Positions 34,907-35,945 of a stretch of 35,945 nt of DNA are shown in pieces. How positions within the stretch are numbered: the first letter of the stretch is position 1; each line of letters starts with the position of its first letter. Where the stretch lies: positions 1 to 35,945 of the forward strand of contig CAJWHS010000019.1 in NCBI GenBank assembly GCA_913041415.1, read 5' to 3'. A model generated the notes under the pieces. That model made no database searches, had not been told where the DNA came from, and worked only from the letters and a program-made list of their open reading frames with translations. Position numbers and translations under genes: made by a program. The stretch is from an uncultured Acidimicrobiaceae bacterium (GTDB taxonomy: Bacteria; Actinomycetota; Acidimicrobiia; Acidimicrobiales; Aldehydirespiratoraceae).

Positions 34907-35619
34907 ACCGTTACCTATCAGATTGCCACGGATATAACGCCGCCCTTCAAGTCGATGCTGCGCGCGTGCTCATTTTGGTCTGCGCACTGTCCGGTCTTGC
35001 CAGCTGCCAGACCATCGATGATTCAGAAAGCACGACTACCCTACCTTCGGGCACGACTGCTATCCGGTCCACGGCTCAACTGAAGATTGATACACGCCTC
35101 GCGATGGATCGCGGTCATCTTGTTGAGCCGTACGAACACAGTGCCACCCAGCTTATCCTCAAAGTTCTGGAAAAAAGCCCCGATGACGAATCGATACTTC
35201 TGATGCGATCCGACCTCTCAGAATCAATCATGGCCGTTGCACTCGACTTGATCAGCGATGAAAGACTAATCGCGGCAGGTGAGATGTTGAACCATGCTCG
35301 CGTGCTGGACCCTGATCACCCGAACCTGCCGGCAGTCACTCGGAGATTGAAAATCGCCAGTCAGTCAGTGAGCGAAACCCTAAAGATCCATCCTGCTAAT
35401 CTAAGTGGGCGTTCCTCAACGCTTCGACGCCAACTCAGCATCCTAGGTCAACGCATCGTCGAGGAGAATGCGAAGATCACCATCAGATCAAGCAATGATG
35501 CATCCGCCCGATGGATCTACCAGCAACTAAGCCAGGACGTCGCTCGACGTATCTCAGCCACCATGGAATACGGCGCACCCGTGGCGATCATCATCCGCTG
35601 GCCTCGGCCCAAGGGTTGA
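34903..35619 (+). CDS. Predicted lipoprotein of unknown function
   Basis: The 238-residue product has a hydrophobic signal segment (ARVLILVCALSGLASC). LASC forms a good lipobox, so the mature protein would start at Cys35 and be membrane-anchored. The mature part is mainly helical, with two TPR-like stretches (EPYEHSATQLILKVLEKSPD; LIAAGEMLNHARVLDPDHPN). A more conserved-looking C-terminal segment (ARWIYQQLSQDVARRISATM, then GAPVAIIIRWP) follows. The start is GTG at 34903, overlapping an upstream stop. It is divergent from the DsbD-like gene and upstream of the DUF2333-like gene. I cannot name a function. Confidence 0.65.
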   Translation: MNRYLSDCHGYNAALQVDAARVLILVCALSGLASCQTIDDSESTTTLPSGTTAIRSTAQLKIDTRLAMDRGHLVEPYEHSATQLILKVLEKSPDDESILLMRSDLSESIMAVALDLISDERLIAAGEMLNHARVLDPDHPNLPAVTRRLKIASQSVSETLKIHPANLSGRSSTLRRQLSILGQRIVEENAKITIRSSNDASARWIYQQLSQDVARRISATMEYGAPVAIIIRWPRPKG

Positions 35620-35755
35620 GTGTCTTCCGCATCCCACGCGGATCCTATGGAATTTTCATGTTATCTGCCTTCTACCCCCTTAGAGAGTTCATGCTGCGGC
35701 CTCTTTTCGCTAACATCGAAACCAGGGCTGAACCAAAGACCGAACGGAATTGACG

Positions 35756-35945
35756 ATGGAACTGAAAACAAGCGTTTCCGATTTTCTTGAGACCTCGTCG
35801 ATCATTAGTACTATCGGACGCGCAACCGCGATCACTCTGTCATTGCTTTTAATTTTGATCGGCATTCTGGGATTCATCTGGGATACTGAACCAGGCCTTT
35901 TTGATATCGCCGCTATAACAGAGGAACGTACCGCGCCTCTAGGCG
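35756..35945 (+). CDS. N-terminal part of a membrane protein resembling DUF2333, cut by window edge
   Basis: From ATG 35756 the open frame runs 63 residues off the window: MELKTSVSDFLETSSIISTI, a membrane helix (ATAITLSLLLILIGILGFIW), then DTEPGLFDIAAITEERTA. The helix followed by a W-x-x-EPxxFD segment recalls DUF2333 proteins of Gammaproteobacteria, from memory of the family only. It lies 136 bp after the lipoprotein gene; nothing clear is seen in that gap. Confidence 0.55.
   Translation, partial: MELKTSVSDFLETSSIISTIGRATAITLSLLLILIGILGFIWDTEPGLFDIAAITEERTAPLG

Noticed and set aside
35511..35753. Plus-strand 80-codon frame overlapping the end of the lipoprotein gene
   Set aside because: It is out of frame with the lipoprotein over a third of its length and shows no SD or recognisable product.
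1..35945. CRISPR arrays, insertion sequences, phage or defence genes, tRNA or rRNA genes
   Set aside because: No direct-repeat arrays, transposase or terminal-repeat signatures, defence genes or cloverleaf-like segments were noticed. The gene-free gaps are all under 300 bases and too small for most of these.

Overview
The window is a bacterial ribosomal-protein/translation super-cluster joined at its right end to an unrelated piece of DNA. Positions 1 to about 32,555 are GC-rich and almost every gene is on the minus strand. Gene content and order (truA after rplQ; rplM-rpsI-glmM-glmS-acpS-nnr; rpoC-rpsL-rpsG-fusA-tuf-rpsJ) match Actinomycetota. The unusual very large GlmS-like protein and the protein sequences suggest an Acidimicrobiia-type, probably uncultured, organism (inference only). 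Positions from about 32,575 to the end are visibly more A/T-rich and carry accC-accB-aroQ-dsbD-like genes in a gammaproteobacterial arrangement. The two parts meet inside a single open frame (RpoC C-terminal part fused to AccC N-terminal part) at a short shared stretch coding for AQAEA(R). I read this as a chimeric metagenome contig, not a real gene fusion.

Layout, reading the minus strand from right to left: the accC fragment (about 33.1-32.56 kb) runs into the C-terminal 737 residues of rpoC (30.36-32.57 kb). The str operon follows: rpsL, rpsG, fusA, tuf and rpsJ (30.17-25.54 kb), closed by a strong UUCG-loop terminator. rpsJ is therefore cut off from the rest of the S10 operon. Between rpsJ and rplC lie a fabH-type ketosynthase (minus), a broken response-regulator receiver (minus) and an AI-2E-family membrane protein (plus). 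The rest of the S10/spc cluster then runs rplC-rplD-rplW-rplB-rpsS-rplV-rpsC-rplP-rpmC-rpsQ-rplN-rplX-rplE-rpsN-rpsH-rplF-rplR-rpsE-rpmD-rplO-secY-adk. The alpha operon follows: infA-rpmJ-rpsM-rpsK-rpsD-rpoA-rplQ, then truA. Last come rplM-rpsI and the amino-sugar/cofactor genes glmM-glmS-acpS-nnr, with nnr cut by the window edge.

The genes supply ribosomal subunits, elongation factors, the RNA polymerase alpha and beta-prime chains, the Sec channel, adenylate kinase and IF-1. They also supply two steps to UDP-GlcNAc precursors and acyl-carrier-protein activation. Many adjacent genes are translationally coupled by TGATG or GTGA overlaps, and the Shine-Dalgarno (SD) sequence of the next gene is often written inside the last Glu codons of the previous one. 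Four translation-operon promoters can be proposed with the same form (TTGnnn, 17-bp spacer, TAGCnT or TAAGCT).

The right-hand 3.4 kb holds partial accC, accB, aroQ and a stand-alone DsbD alpha domain on the minus strand. On the plus strand it holds a small frameshifted reading frame, a lipoprotein of unknown function and the start of a membrane protein resembling DUF2333. No tRNA, rRNA, CRISPR array or insertion sequence was seen. No gene-free stretch exceeds 300 bases. I found no convincing new biological system. The oddities worth following are the oversized GlmS, a CTG start for infA, the structured rplC leader, the split S10 operon and the chimeric junction.
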